Source: Pontibacillus yanchengensis Y32
Lineage (GTDB): Bacteria > Bacillota > Bacilli > Bacillales > BH030062
NCBI RefSeq assembly: GCF_000770635.1
Contig: NZ_AVBF01000013.1
Span: 1-64,000, forward strand
DNA: 64,000 bases
Direction of reading: 5' to 3'
Part shown: positions 17,571-26,009 of the stretch, one piece after another
Layout of the letters: each line of letters starts with the position of its first letter
Position numbering within the stretch: the stretch's first letter is position 1
The notes under the pieces: generated by a model
The model's input: the letters and a program-made list of their open reading frames with translations, nothing else
What the model was told of the DNA's origin: nothing
Database searches by the model: none
Position numbers and translations under genes: made by a program

Positions 17571-18350
17571 TTAAGCGTGTGCGTGCATGCCACCATCCAC
17601 CGTGAGTATATCTCCTGTAACATAATCCGAAGCTTTCGATGCCAAGAATAAGGCTGCTCCTTTTAGATCTTCTTCACTTCCAAATCGATTTAATGGCGTT
17701 CTGTCTAGAATATAATCTCCTCCTTGCTCCAGAACACCTTTAGACATTTTGGTTGGGAAAAAACCTGGTGCAATAGCGTTCACGTTCACACCATATGGCC
17801 CCCATTTCACCGCTAAATCTTTTGTTAGCGTAATGAGTGCACCCTTACTGGCATTGTAACCAACCGTATCCATGAAGCGTGGATCTACACCACCTAAACC
17901 AGCTACGGAAGAAATATTGATAATCTTACCTGATTTTTGTTCAACCATTTCCTTCCCTACAGCTTGTGCCATTAAAAACGTACCTGTCGTATTAACGTTC
18001 ATCACTTTTTGCCATGCTTCTAGGGGCATTTCTAAAGAAGGAGCTCCCCATGTGGCACCGCTATTATTGACTAGTATATCAATGGACCCAAACATCTCTT
18101 TCGCTTTCGTTACCACTTGGTTTATGTCTTCAGGATTGGTTACATCGCATTCTAAAGCTAACGTTTCGATCTTATACTCTTCTTTTAGTCGCAACGCTAC
18201 TGCCTCACAGGCATCTTTCTTCCTGGAACATAAGACAAGATTTGCTCCTGCTTCCGCAAACCCTTCTGAAATTTGTTCACCGAGTCCTCTTCCCCCACCA
18301 GTTACAATAGCTGTTTTTCCAGTTAAATCGAATAACTGTTTCACGCTCAT
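17571..18350 (-). CDS. Short-chain dehydrogenase/reductase (classical SDR)
   Basis: A 259-residue classical SDR with [13 protein letters not shown] (cofactor loop, about 17-29), [16 protein letters not shown], the catalytic Ser in ISSVAGLGG, and the [11 protein letters not shown] Tyr/Lys pair. The C-terminus [13 protein letters not shown] is typical of FabG-like or gluconate/3-oxoacyl reductases. Its start overlaps the stop of the ACAD11-like gene by 4 bp and follows AAAAGGAGG, so the two are translationally coupled. In the related levulinate pathway an SDR interconverts 4-oxo or 3-oxo and hydroxyacyl-CoA; that role is plausible here. Confidence 0.88.
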   Translation of the reverse strand: MSVKQLFDLTGKTAIVTGGGRGLGEQISEGFAEAGANLVLCSRKKDACEAVALRLKEEYKIETLALECDVTNPEDINQVVTKAKEMFGSIDILVNNSGATWGAPSLEMPLEAWQKVMNVNTTGTFLMAQAVGKEMVEQKSGKIINISSVAGLGGVDPRFMDTVGYNASKGALITLTKDLAVKWGPYGVNVNAIAPGFFPTKMSKGVLEQGGDYILDRTPLNRFGSEEDLKGAALFLASKASDYVTGDILTVDGGMHAHA

Positions 18351-19573
18351 TTTGGTATTTCCTCCTTTTGGTGTTTCGCTAATTCTAACTTGGCCACTTG
18401 TCGCCTATGAACCTCATCAGGACCATCCGCTAACCGCAGCGTTCTTGAGTTGGCCCATTGGGCTGCTAATGTAAAATCCTCACTAACACCCGCCGCACCA
18501 TGAGCTTGAATAGCACGGTCGATGACGTTTAAAGCAATATTTGGTGCTACGACTTTGATCATGGCAATTTCTGATTTTGCCTGCTTATTTCCGACTGTGT
18601 CCATCATGTAGGCAGCTTTAAGTGTTAATAGCCTTGCTTGCTCTATTTCAATACGGGAATCAGCAATCCACTCCCTCACCACTCCTTGTTCTGCTAACGG
18701 CTGGTGAAAGGCCACTCGATTCTGTACACGCTTACATAAATCATCAAGTGCTCTCTCTGCAGCACCAATCAACCTCATGCAATGATGTATCCTGCCGGGG
18801 CCAAGTCGCCCTTGAGCAATTTCAAATCCTCTTCCCTCTCCCAAAATAATATTGTCTGCTGGTACACGGACGTTCTCAAAATCAATTTCTGCATGACCAT
18901 GAGGAGCATGGTCATACCCATAAACAGGCAACATTCGGTTGATACTAACTCCAGGTGTATCAAGTGGTACTAGAATCATAGATTGTTGTTTATGACGAGG
19001 GGCTTCTGGATCTGTCTTTCCCATGAAAATAGCCACCTTGCATCTAGGGTCTCCTGCCCCTGATGACCACCATTTACGACCATTAAGAATATACTCATCC
19101 CCATCACGTTCAATCCGCGCCTCAATATTGGTCGCATCAGACGAAGCAACATCCGGCTCTGTCATCGAAAAGCAAGAACGAATATCTCCTTCTAAAAGTG
19201 GTTCAAGCCATTGCTTCTTTTGCTCTTCCGTTCCATAGCGTTCCAGTACTTCCATATTTCCTGTATCTGGTGCATTACAGTTGAATACTTCTGGACCAAT
19301 CAAACTTCGTCCCATCTCTTCACAAAGAGGAGCATATTCTAAATTCGTTAACCCTGCACCATAAGTACTATTGGGTAGGAATAAATTCCATTGTCCTTCC
19401 GCTTTCGCTTTCGTTTTCAACTCTTCTATAATCGGAGGGACGTCTGAGAAACGTGACTCTTGCTCCTGCAACTGTTGTTCATAAACACTCTCATTTGGAT
19501 ATACGTATTCATTCATAAAAGCTCGAATTTGGTCTATGTAGGCATTGACTTTATCGGAGTAATCGAAATGCAT
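18347..19573 (-). CDS. ACAD10/ACAD11-type acyl-CoA dehydrogenase
   Basis: A 408-residue acyl-CoA dehydrogenase very similar in pattern to the C-terminal half of human ACAD11: [69 protein letters not shown] and [13 protein letters not shown]. In ACAD10/11 and LvaC-like enzymes this domain acts on 4-phosphoacyl-CoA, in a route that bypasses oxidation at C4. It is the first gene of the operon, 22 bp downstream of the operator, with AAAAAGGGGG before the ATG. The kinase half is encoded separately at 14600-15652. Confidence 0.9.
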   Translation of the reverse strand: MHFDYSDKVNAYIDQIRAFMNEYVYPNESVYEQQLQEQESRFSDVPPIIEELKTKAKAEGQWNLFLPNSTYGAGLTNLEYAPLCEEMGRSLIGPEVFNCNAPDTGNMEVLERYGTEEQKKQWLEPLLEGDIRSCFSMTEPDVASSDATNIEARIERDGDEYILNGRKWWSSGAGDPRCKVAIFMGKTDPEAPRHKQQSMILVPLDTPGVSINRMLPVYGYDHAPHGHAEIDFENVRVPADNIILGEGRGFEIAQGRLGPGRIHHCMRLIGAAERALDDLCKRVQNRVAFHQPLAEQGVVREWIADSRIEIEQARLLTLKAAYMMDTVGNKQAKSEIAMIKVVAPNIALNVIDRAIQAHGAAGVSEDFTLAAQWANSRTLRLADGPDEVHRRQVAKLELAKHQKEEIPK

Positions 19574-19594
19574 AAGGTTCCCCCTTTTTCAATC

Positions 19595-19616
19595 ACATAC
19601 TAACCAGTTAGTATGT
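19595..19616 (-). promoter_or_regulatory. TetR-type operator of the acyl-CoA operon
   Basis: A perfect palindrome, ACATACTAAC, 2-nt centre, GTTAGTATGT, lying 22 bp before the first operon start codon and directly after the predicted -10 box. It would overlap the transcription start, where a TetR repressor would block initiation. Confidence 0.75.
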
Positions 19617-19623
19617 TAGGTTT

Positions 19624-19652
19624 ATTGTACGTTTATTATTCTGAAAATTCAA
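19624..19652 (-). promoter_or_regulatory. SigA-type promoter of the acyl-CoA operon
   Basis: On the minus strand, -35 TTGAAT (19652-19647), a 17-bp spacer and -10 TACAAT (19629-19624). Each hexamer has one mismatch to consensus. The operator follows seven bases after the -10. Confidence 0.75.
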
Positions 19653-19689
19653 GTATTTACCTTATGACTATATTCAAATTCTGTATAAA

Positions 19690-19726
19690 AAAACGAGTAT
19701 TCCAAGATAACAGGAATACTCGTTTT
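19690..19726 (-). terminator. Terminator of the MerR gene
   Basis: A 14-bp perfect stem, AAAACGAGTATTCC with GGAATACTCGTTTT, around a 9-nt loop, flanked by A and T runs. It isolates the acyl-CoA operon promoter from the upstream MerR gene. Confidence 0.8.
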
Positions 19727-19808
19727 AGTCTTAGGTCACCATTTCCATGTTTGAAGCTTAATGAGATTAATTTCTAAGAATCTATCATGCACGTCATGTG
19801 AGCTAAAA

Positions 19809-20177
19809 TCAATTTGGCTCCTTTGTGCGCAAATGCTCTTTATATAAAGAAATTTTCCGTTCCAGCATTTCATCTGTCGTTTTCAGATTGTGAATCTGTT
19901 CTTGAATAGAACGTTGATGGTCCTCTAATAACTGAAGACGTTGTAAGGAAGTATGTTCTCCTTCTAAATATAAGTTCGCATATTCTTTGATTTGAGTAAT
20001 GGGCATTTGCGTTTCACGAAGTTTTTTTACAAAGGTAAGCCAATTGACATGAGCTTCCGTAAAATAGCGATTTCCATTTTTGTTCCGGTCCGGTTCGATA
20101 ATTCCTTCTCTTTCATAATACCGTAATGTGTGTGGCTTTATATCCAGTTGTTCAGCTACTTCACTGATACTATACAT
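19809..20177 (-). CDS. MerR-family transcriptional regulator
   Basis: A 122-residue MerR regulator. The winged-helix domain YSISEVAEQLDIKPHTLRYY is followed by EREGIIEPDRNKNGNRYF, then a coiled coil (about 75-115, RLQLLEDHQRSIQEQIHNLK). There is no C-terminal effector domain and no metal-binding cysteine, like the short AdhR-type regulators that sense aldehydes through one cysteine; here I see no Cys at all. It is divergent from an SDR gene whose promoter has the 19-bp spacer diagnostic of MerR activation. A GGGGGGGAG site precedes the start. Confidence 0.85.
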   Translation of the reverse strand: MYSISEVAEQLDIKPHTLRYYEREGIIEPDRNKNGNRYFTEAHVNWLTFVKKLRETQMPITQIKEYANLYLEGEHTSLQRLQLLEDHQRSIQEQIHNLKTTDEMLERKISLYKEHLRTKEPN

Positions 20178-20266
20178 CTTATCTCCCCCCCTAGTCTTGT
20201 ACTATTAGTTTCGACTAGCATTTTAGTCAGTTAACATATCGAATTACATAGTTAAGAACAAAAAAG

Positions 20267-20297
20267 TTGCCTTAAAGTAAACTTTAACCTTTATGAT
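20267..20297 (+). promoter_or_regulatory. MerR-type promoter with 19-bp spacer
   Basis: -35 TTGCCT and -10 TATGAT are 19 bp apart, two more than normal. The palindrome TTAAAGT-AA-ACTTTAA (20272-20287) sits in the spacer. This is the standard geometry of MerR-activated promoters, and the half-site resembles what I recall of AdhR boxes. Confidence 0.75.
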
Positions 20298-20336
20298 TTA
20301 AGCGTAACATACTATAAATCATTTGGAGGAATTGTC

Positions 20337-21101
20337 ATGAAGTACACGGTCATTACTGGAGCAAGTTCAGGAATAGGATACGAAACAGCCCTAGCATTCG
20401 CCTCCCGCGGTAAAAACGTTATTATTGTAGCAAGAAGAGAGGACAAACTAGAAGCATTGAAAACAGAAATTCACAGTATGAATGCGGAGCTCGATGTTGT
20501 CATTCAATCAGTGGATTTGGCTAAGAATGAAAATGTGTATGAATTATATGAAAACCTAAAAGCATACGACATCGAAACCTGGGTGAACAACGCTGGGTTC
20601 GGTAACTTTGATGCTGTTTCTGAACATGATTTAAATAAAATCGAGACGATGCTTCGTTTAAATAATGAAGCACTAACGATCCTATCATCCCTTTATGCAC
20701 GCGATTACTCCCAAAAGGAAGGCACTCAATTGATCAATGTCTCCTCAGGTGGAGGATATACCATTGTGGCTAATGCTGTTACCTATTGTGCCACTAAATT
20801 TTTCGTTAGTGCTTTTACAGAAGGGCTTGCACAGGAATTACAAGGGCAAGGAGCAAAGATGCAAGCAAAAGTATTGGCTCCAGCAGCAACCGAATCTGAG
20901 TTTGCCAAACATGCTCTAGATGTAAATGAATTTAATTACGATGAAGCGATTCCACAGTATCATACTTCTAAGGAAATGGCTCAATTTATGTTAGACCTTT
21001 ACGACAGTGACAAAATAGTAGGTATTGTTGATGGCAATACGTATGAATTTGAGCTTAGAGACCCTATTTATCCATACGTGGCTCGTAGTACAAACGACTA
21101 A
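20337..21101 (+). CDS. SDR-family NAD(P)-dependent oxidoreductase
   Basis: A 254-residue classical SDR. The cofactor motif is TGASSGIGYETALAFASRGK (residues 6-25), then NNAGFGNF, the catalytic serine in INVSSGGGY and the Tyr-Lys pair in YCATKFFVSAFTE. It is paralogous along its length to the SDR at 59098-59856 (both begin M-x-YTVITGASSGIGYE and end in VDxxTYEFELxDPx). Its promoter is of the MerR type and the MerR gene is divergent, so induction by an electrophile or aldehyde is likely. The reaction is unknown. An AGGAGG-like site (GGAGGAA) sets the start. Confidence 0.88.
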   Translation: MKYTVITGASSGIGYETALAFASRGKNVIIVARREDKLEALKTEIHSMNAELDVVIQSVDLAKNENVYELYENLKAYDIETWVNNAGFGNFDAVSEHDLNKIETMLRLNNEALTILSSLYARDYSQKEGTQLINVSSGGGYTIVANAVTYCATKFFVSAFTEGLAQELQGQGAKMQAKVLAPAATESEFAKHALDVNEFNYDEAIPQYHTSKEMAQFMLDLYDSDKIVGIVDGNTYEFELRDPIYPYVARSTND

Positions 21102-21147
21102 ACACACGTTGTTATTGATAAGATTTATTATGGAGAATATAATACGT

Positions 21148-21176
21148 AAAAAAGCAGACCTAACGTCTGCTTTTTT
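21148..21176. terminator. Bidirectional terminator between the SDR and ATPase genes
   Basis: AAAAAAGCAGAC and GTCTGCTTTTTT form a 12-bp stem with a 5-nt loop. It can serve both convergent genes. Confidence 0.85.
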
Positions 21177-21178
21177 AC

Positions 21179-21940
21179 CTACTCAAATAAATGGTGAAAC
21201 AAACGTTCTTTATCCTCAAAGAATTGTTTCATGACTTGATAATGGTCTGTTTCTGCCAACTGCACATCCTTCATTCCTTCTTCAGTAAGCTGTACAATCT
21301 TAGCGCTAGGATAAGCCATGAGTAAAGGAGAATGTGTCGAAATGATAAATTGAGAGCCTTGTTCAACAAGTTCATGTATTCTAGAGAGCATGGATAATTG
21401 CCGAGTTGGCGAAAGCGCTGCTTCTGGTTCATCTAATATATACAGACCATTGCCTTGAAAACGACTCATGAATGCAGCAAAAAAGGATTCTCCATGAGAT
21501 TGCTGATGCAAGGACTTTCCACCGTAAGAATCGATAATTTTACTTCCCCCAGGTTCCGCATCCAATTCTTCAATATTTGTTGCTAAGTTGTAGTACGTTT
21601 CCGCTCGAAGAAAGAATCCATCCTTTGGTTTATAGACACCTCTTGCAAGCCGTAAATACTGATCTAAATCTGAATGAGAATCATAATTAGAAAAATGGAA
21701 GTTCCTAGTCCCACCTTCAGGGTTAAACCCTAGCAGAATCGCTATGCCTTCCAAGAGTGTAGATTTTCCCATCCCATTTTCACCTACGATATATGTAACA
21801 TTTGGATGAAATACAACCTCGCGAAACTTTTGAATAACAGGAAGATTTAATGGAAAATGATGAAACGATGTAATCTTTTCATGTTTAAGATTTAATGTCT
21901 TCACATAACGTGTATCTTGAGTTAATTTCATCTCCTTCAC
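21179..21940 (-). CDS. AAA/ABC-type ATPase (RecF/SMC-like P-loop protein)
   Basis: A 253-residue soluble ATPase without transmembrane segments. Walker A is VGENGMGKSTLLEGIAI (about 53-69). A Walker B motif with catalytic glutamate is LYILDEPEAALSP, and ISTHSPLLM is the switch histidine. This AAA_21-like family covers stand-alone ATPases and ATPase subunits of defence pairs. No nuclease or partner gene sits beside it, so a defence role is not supported. Two starts are possible: GTG at 21940 or the ATG three codons later, which has GAGGTG upstream. Confidence 0.8.
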   Translation of the reverse strand: MKEMKLTQDTRYVKTLNLKHEKITSFHHFPLNLPVIQKFREVVFHPNVTYIVGENGMGKSTLLEGIAILLGFNPEGGTRNFHFSNYDSHSDLDQYLRLARGVYKPKDGFFLRAETYYNLATNIEELDAEPGGSKIIDSYGGKSLHQQSHGESFFAAFMSRFQGNGLYILDEPEAALSPTRQLSMLSRIHELVEQGSQFIISTHSPLLMAYPSAKIVQLTEEGMKDVQLAETDHYQVMKQFFEDKERLFHHLFE

Positions 21941-21968
21941 ACCTCTGAAATAAGATAACTACTATATC

Positions 21969-22502
21969 CTATACTATACCTTCTTTCTTTCCATATTGCA
22001 GCAATGCTTCATAAGGGTCCCCTTCTAGCTCTAATACCTTACAAAAAGCTGGCTCTGTTTTGTACCCCTTGTTTTTCAAATCAATCACTTGAGCACGTAT
22101 ATGAGGGGCTTTCTCCATAATATAATGTTCAATGACCATATGTTGAAAAGCAGGCTGGAGGGATGAGGGTACAGATTGACCAAATAATTCAAACTCAAAG
22201 CCTTCCCAAAAGAAGTTCACTTTAATAGTATCAATCCCCTTTACAGTTATACGCTTAGCTCTGTAACCTGTCTCATTTTTATATAGATGTGCAACCTTTT
22301 GTTTAAAAAGCTCAAAATCCTCAACTTCACAAACAATATCAAGGTCCGAATCTTCTACATCAATCCCGAGTGGAATCGTCCCACAAATAATTGGGTTAAA
22401 CGCAGACAAATCGCTTAGTATTCCTAGCTTACAAATAGCAGCATAGGCTTTCTTTTGTTTCTCATTCCCGGCTTGTAATGCCTTCAATGAATTAAACTGC
22501 AT
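21969..22502 (-). CDS. DUF4269 nucleotidyltransferase-like protein
   Basis: About 177 residues from the ATG at 22502 (AGGGGA upstream); the frame extends to 22538 without a ribosome site. The sequence CGTIPLGIDVEDSDLDIVCE (near residues 38-57) is the G-[T/S]-xx..DSDxD core of polymerase-beta-like nucleotidyltransferases, followed by TIKVNFFWEGFEFELFGQS. This matches the DUF4269 family common in Bacillales. No antitoxin partner is adjacent. The upstream gap to 22647 contains no gene. Confidence 0.75.
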   Translation of the reverse strand: MQFNSLKALQAGNEKQKKAYAAICKLGILSDLSAFNPIICGTIPLGIDVEDSDLDIVCEVEDFELFKQKVAHLYKNETGYRAKRITVKGIDTIKVNFFWEGFEFELFGQSVPSSLQPAFQHMVIEHYIMEKAPHIRAQVIDLKNKGYKTEPAFCKVLELEGDPYEALLQYGKKEGIV

Positions 22503-22647
22503 AAGAAGATAATCCCCTATCGTAAAAAGATAACTCATTTAAGCCTATCATCGCACCAGTTAGTAAGATTCTATGGTTGCTTGAATCACAAATCGATGCT
22601 GCTCCACATCCTTGAAGTAAAAATTTTTCTCCCATTATATGAACATC

Positions 22648-23205
22648 TTATAACTGAAAAGCATTTTTTATCTTTTTAGCTACTTCATTCGGAGATAGAT
22701 TGGTATTATCTATTCTCACATAATGGTCTTTTTTAATTTCATCTTGATTAGAATTCAATCGATGTTCTTGCATAGTTGTTTTTAAATTATACTCTGATTG
22801 TTCAATATCCCGTTTCGTAGGTTTATGTTCCAGACGATGTGGGTGCTTGTTTCGTGTTAACCGTTCATCTAGCTCCGCTTCTAATTCAACAAAGCACACC
22901 GTTCCACCTCGTGACTCAAACGTCTCACATACATTCTGAACAAAATCCCAATCAGCTTGTTGATCGAATGCCCAAACATACGTGAAGATTAGCCCATACA
23001 TATCACTGTTTGCTACGGACGTAAAAATTTCTCGGCGAAACAAATCAGAAAGTCTCCACATCTCTTCTTCAAATCCGAAAAAGGTATGAAGCAAATCAAT
23101 CGTCATATGATTATGAAATAATTTCAGATCGGTTATTTTTTCTAATTCTTGTCCAACTGACATCTTCCCTACTGCCTGAGGACCAAAGATAAGTACAAAC
23201 TTCAT
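22648..23205 (-). CDS. P-loop kinase-like NTPase (shikimate-kinase-like)
   Basis: A 185-residue small P-loop protein. Walker A is LIFGPQAVGKMSVGQEL, where GKM replaces the usual GKS/T, as seen in a subgroup of such proteins. The LFHNHMTIDLL segment follows, then an ELDERLTRNKHPHRLEHKPT arginine-rich lid and VRIDNTNLSPNEVAKKI near the C-terminus. This resembles kinases annotated as shikimate kinase or AAA proteins in Bacillus, with unknown substrate. It is co-oriented with the DUF4269 and VanZ-like genes. The start follows GAGGTAAT. Confidence 0.7.
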   Translation of the reverse strand: MKFVLIFGPQAVGKMSVGQELEKITDLKLFHNHMTIDLLHTFFGFEEEMWRLSDLFRREIFTSVANSDMYGLIFTYVWAFDQQADWDFVQNVCETFESRGGTVCFVELEAELDERLTRNKHPHRLEHKPTKRDIEQSEYNLKTTMQEHRLNSNQDEIKKDHYVRIDNTNLSPNEVAKKIKNAFQL

Positions 23206-23245
23206 ATTATATTACCTCGCTGTCTCAAGATAGATTAGTACATTA

Positions 23246-23779
23246 TTAGTTAGATACAGTACGGTAAAAGAATTTCTCAACTCTGAGTAGTTTTAGTAGT
23301 CCAAACCCAATTATTGTTCCCACTCCATTTAATAAAAGGTCATCAACATCGAAGGAACGCATATAAAGAGGTATCTGTATCGTCTCTATTATAAGTGATA
23401 CACCTACTCCAAAAAGAATTACTTTCCCGAAGGATGATAACCATCGGTATTTTAATGAAACAATGAACCCTAATGGAATAAATAATAAGATATTGCCACC
23501 TATATTTCGTAATGGTACAAGATAATAGGAATGTGATAATTGCTGTTGGATGCTGGCAAAGGGTACTAGGTTAATATTTGGAGAGATACTCGTCATACTT
23601 CCAATAGCTAAGGGAAACATTGTCTTAGATATAATAAACATAATACTTACAAAAAACAACGTATCCACACATGCTTCTTTGTAGTTGATCTCTCCACCTT
23701 TTCTAAAAAATTGAATGAGCTTCACTAAAATCCATACTAATGTAATCAAGATCCCTGGTAGTAAAAAGTTAATTCTCAT
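23246..23779 (-). CDS. VanZ-family membrane protein
   Basis: A 177-residue protein with five hydrophobic segments (about 5-20, 38-58, 90-108, 117-133 and 148-163). The VanZ signature appears as NIGGNILLFIPLGFIV and GVGVSLIIETIQIPLYMRSF, then DVDDLLLNGVGTIIGF. VanZ-like proteins include the teicoplanin-resistance protein, but most Bacillales members have undefined envelope roles. There is no vanHAX context here. Its ATG has GAGGTG upstream. Confidence 0.85.
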   Translation of the reverse strand: MRINFLLPGILITLVWILVKLIQFFRKGGEINYKEACVDTLFFVSIMFIISKTMFPLAIGSMTSISPNINLVPFASIQQQLSHSYYLVPLRNIGGNILLFIPLGFIVSLKYRWLSSFGKVILFGVGVSLIIETIQIPLYMRSFDVDDLLLNGVGTIIGFGLLKLLRVEKFFYRTVSN

Positions 23780-23896
23780 AACGTTTCACCTCTTATGTAA
23801 GTTATAAATATAAACCAAAATATACCAGAACGAAAGAAGACCGTAAAGATGTAAAAAGGGTTTTGGTTTTGTAGAATACTTAGCTCTGTGTTATTA

Positions 23897-23934
23897 ATAA
23901 AAAAGGACCACCCTGTCTCTCCAGGATGATCCTT
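23897..23934 (-). terminator. Terminator overlapping the GNAT stop codon
   Basis: On the minus strand AAGGATCATCCTG pairs with CAGGGTGGTCCTT (13 bp including two G-U pairs), followed by TTTTTATT. The stem begins at the stop codon of the GNAT gene. Confidence 0.7.
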
Positions 23935-24401
23935 CAATAATTTAAACTTTTATGTGCTACTTCACGATATACATCATACCCTTGCCGTTCATAAAACTGT
24001 TTCGCTTCTTTATTGTCACACCAATAATCCAATTCTATTAAGGGAACACCCAATGACTTGCCGTAGTCTTCAATCTCTCGCATTAAACTTGCCCCATATC
24101 CATTTCCTTTTTGGTGCTCGTCAATTCCAATTTGATGTACATATATAGCTCGATAACCTTTTTTGAATATGCTCTCTGGATAATCTTTTAGCTCAAACCA
24201 TGCATAACCAATAGGGTCATCCCCATCATACATCAATAAAAAAGTATGATTTTCTTTATTCATCATATTTTCAAAAAACTTTCTCATCTTATGATAATCA
24301 AATGGCTTAAAGAAGTTAGGATATAACTGGTAATGTAAATGATGAACGGACTTATTTAATTTGGCAATTAAGTCACTATTACGGGTTTCTCGAATTTGCA
24401 T
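23934..24401 (-). CDS. GNAT-family N-acetyltransferase
   Basis: About 155 residues from the ATG at 24401, preceded by GAGGGTGAAGGT; the longer frame from 24422 has no ribosome site. Acetyl-CoA-binding motif A is IYVHQIGIDEHQKGNGYGAS (Q-K-G-N-G-Y-G loop). The C-terminal LIELDYWCDNKEAKQFYERQ and GYDVYREV are typical. The substrate is unknown. It lies 27 bp downstream of the DUF4385 gene and is probably co-transcribed with it. Confidence 0.85.
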   Translation of the reverse strand: MQIRETRNSDLIAKLNKSVHHLHYQLYPNFFKPFDYHKMRKFFENMMNKENHTFLLMYDGDDPIGYAWFELKDYPESIFKKGYRAIYVHQIGIDEHQKGNGYGASLMREIEDYGKSLGVPLIELDYWCDNKEAKQFYERQGYDVYREVAHKSLNY

Positions 24402-24428
24402 ACCTTCACCCTCATTCGTCATATTGAA

Positions 24429-24875
24429 CTACCCATATGTCTTTTGATGCGCTTTTTTCTTCCTTAGGTACTCCTCATCTGCTCGAATCTGCTTCCACTT
24501 TTCTTCAAAAATACGTGCAGATTCCGCTTTTTGTTCGTCTATTTGTCGTTCATGAATATTCCCATTCTCATCATACTTTTTACCGCCTTTATAATTTGCA
24601 TATCTACGCGATCTTGTATAACCCATTTGTATAAACTTTCTCGCCATATCCATCCCAACGAAGTCATCATTCGCTTTGTAGTCTTCAAACATTTGATAAA
24701 TCTGCTCAGCCGATTCTCTGGCTATGTCTGGGGTCTTAAATCTCCAGAAAGGTAACAATTCACTTTTATATGGCTCTACTAACAGTACTCCCTGTTCGCC
24801 ACGTCCAACTCTATAATTTTCAGGATGTTGCCTAAAATCAGTATTGTCAAAATCTACATCATAATCAAAGCTCAT
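24429..24875 (-). CDS. DUF4385 family protein
   Basis: A 148-residue soluble protein. Recognisable family blocks are FDNTDFRQHPENYRVGRGEQ, LLPFWRFKTPDIARESAE, DFVGMDMARKFIQMGYTRSR and RYANYKGGKKY, ending in a basic helix. The DUF4385 family has no assigned function; the dense arginines and tyrosines could suit nucleic-acid binding, which is speculation. The start follows AAGGAGGAT. Confidence 0.75.
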   Translation of the reverse strand: MSFDYDVDFDNTDFRQHPENYRVGRGEQGVLLVEPYKSELLPFWRFKTPDIARESAEQIYQMFEDYKANDDFVGMDMARKFIQMGYTRSRRYANYKGGKKYDENGNIHERQIDEQKAESARIFEEKWKQIRADEEYLRKKKAHQKTYG

Positions 24876-25013
24876 AGCATATCCTCCTTATCATCTAATT
24901 CTTCCCTTGCTTAAAAGAAAGATAAACTAATTGATTCGCTATGAACAGTTCTGGTGGAAATGGAGCAAAGAACTATTATTACAACCTGACACTATATAGC
25001 CCTACAAAAATAT

Positions 25014-25038
25014 GGGCTCACCCGATTAGGATGAGCCC
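25014..25038 (-). terminator. Terminator of the M15 peptidase gene
   Basis: GGGCTCA and TGAGCCC form a stem with an 11-nt loop; on the minus strand ATATTTTTG follows. Confidence 0.7.
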
Positions 25039-25091
25039 TGTATATTTAGGGAATTTCCACTTAGAAATCTGCTGCGTTTGCAACCAATTTC

Positions 25092-25736
25092 TTATGAGCT
25101 TTCATCTGGATAGGTGTCTTCACTTGGCCTTTCTCCTCTTCTAAGCTCACGGATAGAAAGTCCAAAATCCATTTGCAAATGGGGATAGTCCTTAAAAGAA
25201 GGCCAATCTCCACCCCATTCAAACCCTAAATCTTTCGCTATATGAGCTACTTCCATCCAATCAGCTTTTCCATTTCCATTCCCGTCTCGTTCAATGTCCC
25301 AGACCACTTCGCCATTATCCAGTTTCAACGCGTAGTCTATTGCAAGGCCATAGTTGTGATAGGATTCTCCCCCACGTGCATGAGTGACGATGTCTCCTTT
25401 GTCAGAACGTCCTTGGGCGTATAGTTCGTTTTGTTCTTTCTTAGATCGTATTCCGTCTGTGATGACGATATCGATACCCTTCTCTTGGGCTAATTGTTTT
25501 AATTTTTCTTTTGCACTCTCTACTTTAGGATGAAGCTTTGTAGGGAGAGGGACATCTTCTTTCACCTCTTCTTCATCCTCTATAAAAGTGACTGTAGAAG
25601 AAGAGTTTTTCTCTAATTCAGGTACCAAGACCAAGAAAATGACAACAACTCCTACAATAAATAAGAGAAATGCTAATAGATTTGATAGTATTCTCAAAGG
25701 TGTAGACCCTTTCAAATTAAGATTCTTGTTAATCAT
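25092..25736 (-). CDS. M15-family L-alanyl-D-glutamate/D,D-peptidase, CwlK-like
   Basis: A 214-residue membrane-anchored peptidoglycan peptidase. One transmembrane segment (about 15-37) is followed by an acidic linker. The M15 domain has ITDGIRSKKEQNELYAQGR, the zinc-binding SYHNYGLAIDYAL (His and Asp), and the final metal site YPHLQMDFG. A DGNGNGKADW insertion (near 160) resembles a calcium-binding loop. The closest known type is B. subtilis CwlK, which cleaves L-Ala-D-Glu in stem peptides. It probably acts outside the membrane in wall turnover. It is a single-gene unit with its own terminator. Confidence 0.88.
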   Translation of the reverse strand: MINKNLNLKGSTPLRILSNLLAFLLFIVGVVVIFLVLVPELEKNSSSTVTFIEDEEEVKEDVPLPTKLHPKVESAKEKLKQLAQEKGIDIVITDGIRSKKEQNELYAQGRSDKGDIVTHARGGESYHNYGLAIDYALKLDNGEVVWDIERDGNGNGKADWMEVAHIAKDLGFEWGGDWPSFKDYPHLQMDFGLSIRELRRGERPSEDTYPDESS

Positions 25737-26009
25737 AGAGTATCATATGACTAGTTACATAGAAATTAATTTGAATGGTATGCAGCACACTCAGTTAACT
25801 AGACTATTTCTTCTATTCCTTCATCCCTATACCAACCACTTGATCTGAAAACAACACCATCTCATTTAGTTTTGTCTGTTGTTCTTGATTAGAAAGCGGC
25901 GTTATCACGGCTTCTTTTGTATAAATAGGTACGACTGTATTTAAATTTTGATTTTTTTTACAAATTATTTTATAATTCCACTTAAATCTAGTTCGAGAGG
26001 TGAATATAA

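Noticed and set aside
17872-18474. Plus-strand 200-codon frame opposite the SDR and ACAD11-like genes
   Set aside because: It is the antisense shadow of two well-supported genes, without start signal or recognisable product.
21179-21940. Stand-alone ATPase as part of an anti-phage pair
   Set aside because: No nuclease, TOPRIM or other effector gene is adjacent. The neighbours are an SDR and a DUF4269 protein with separate signals.
21969-22502. DUF4269 nucleotidyltransferase-like protein as a toxin of the MNT/HEPN type
   Set aside because: No HEPN or other partner ORF lies next to it, and the family is widespread as single genes in Bacillus.
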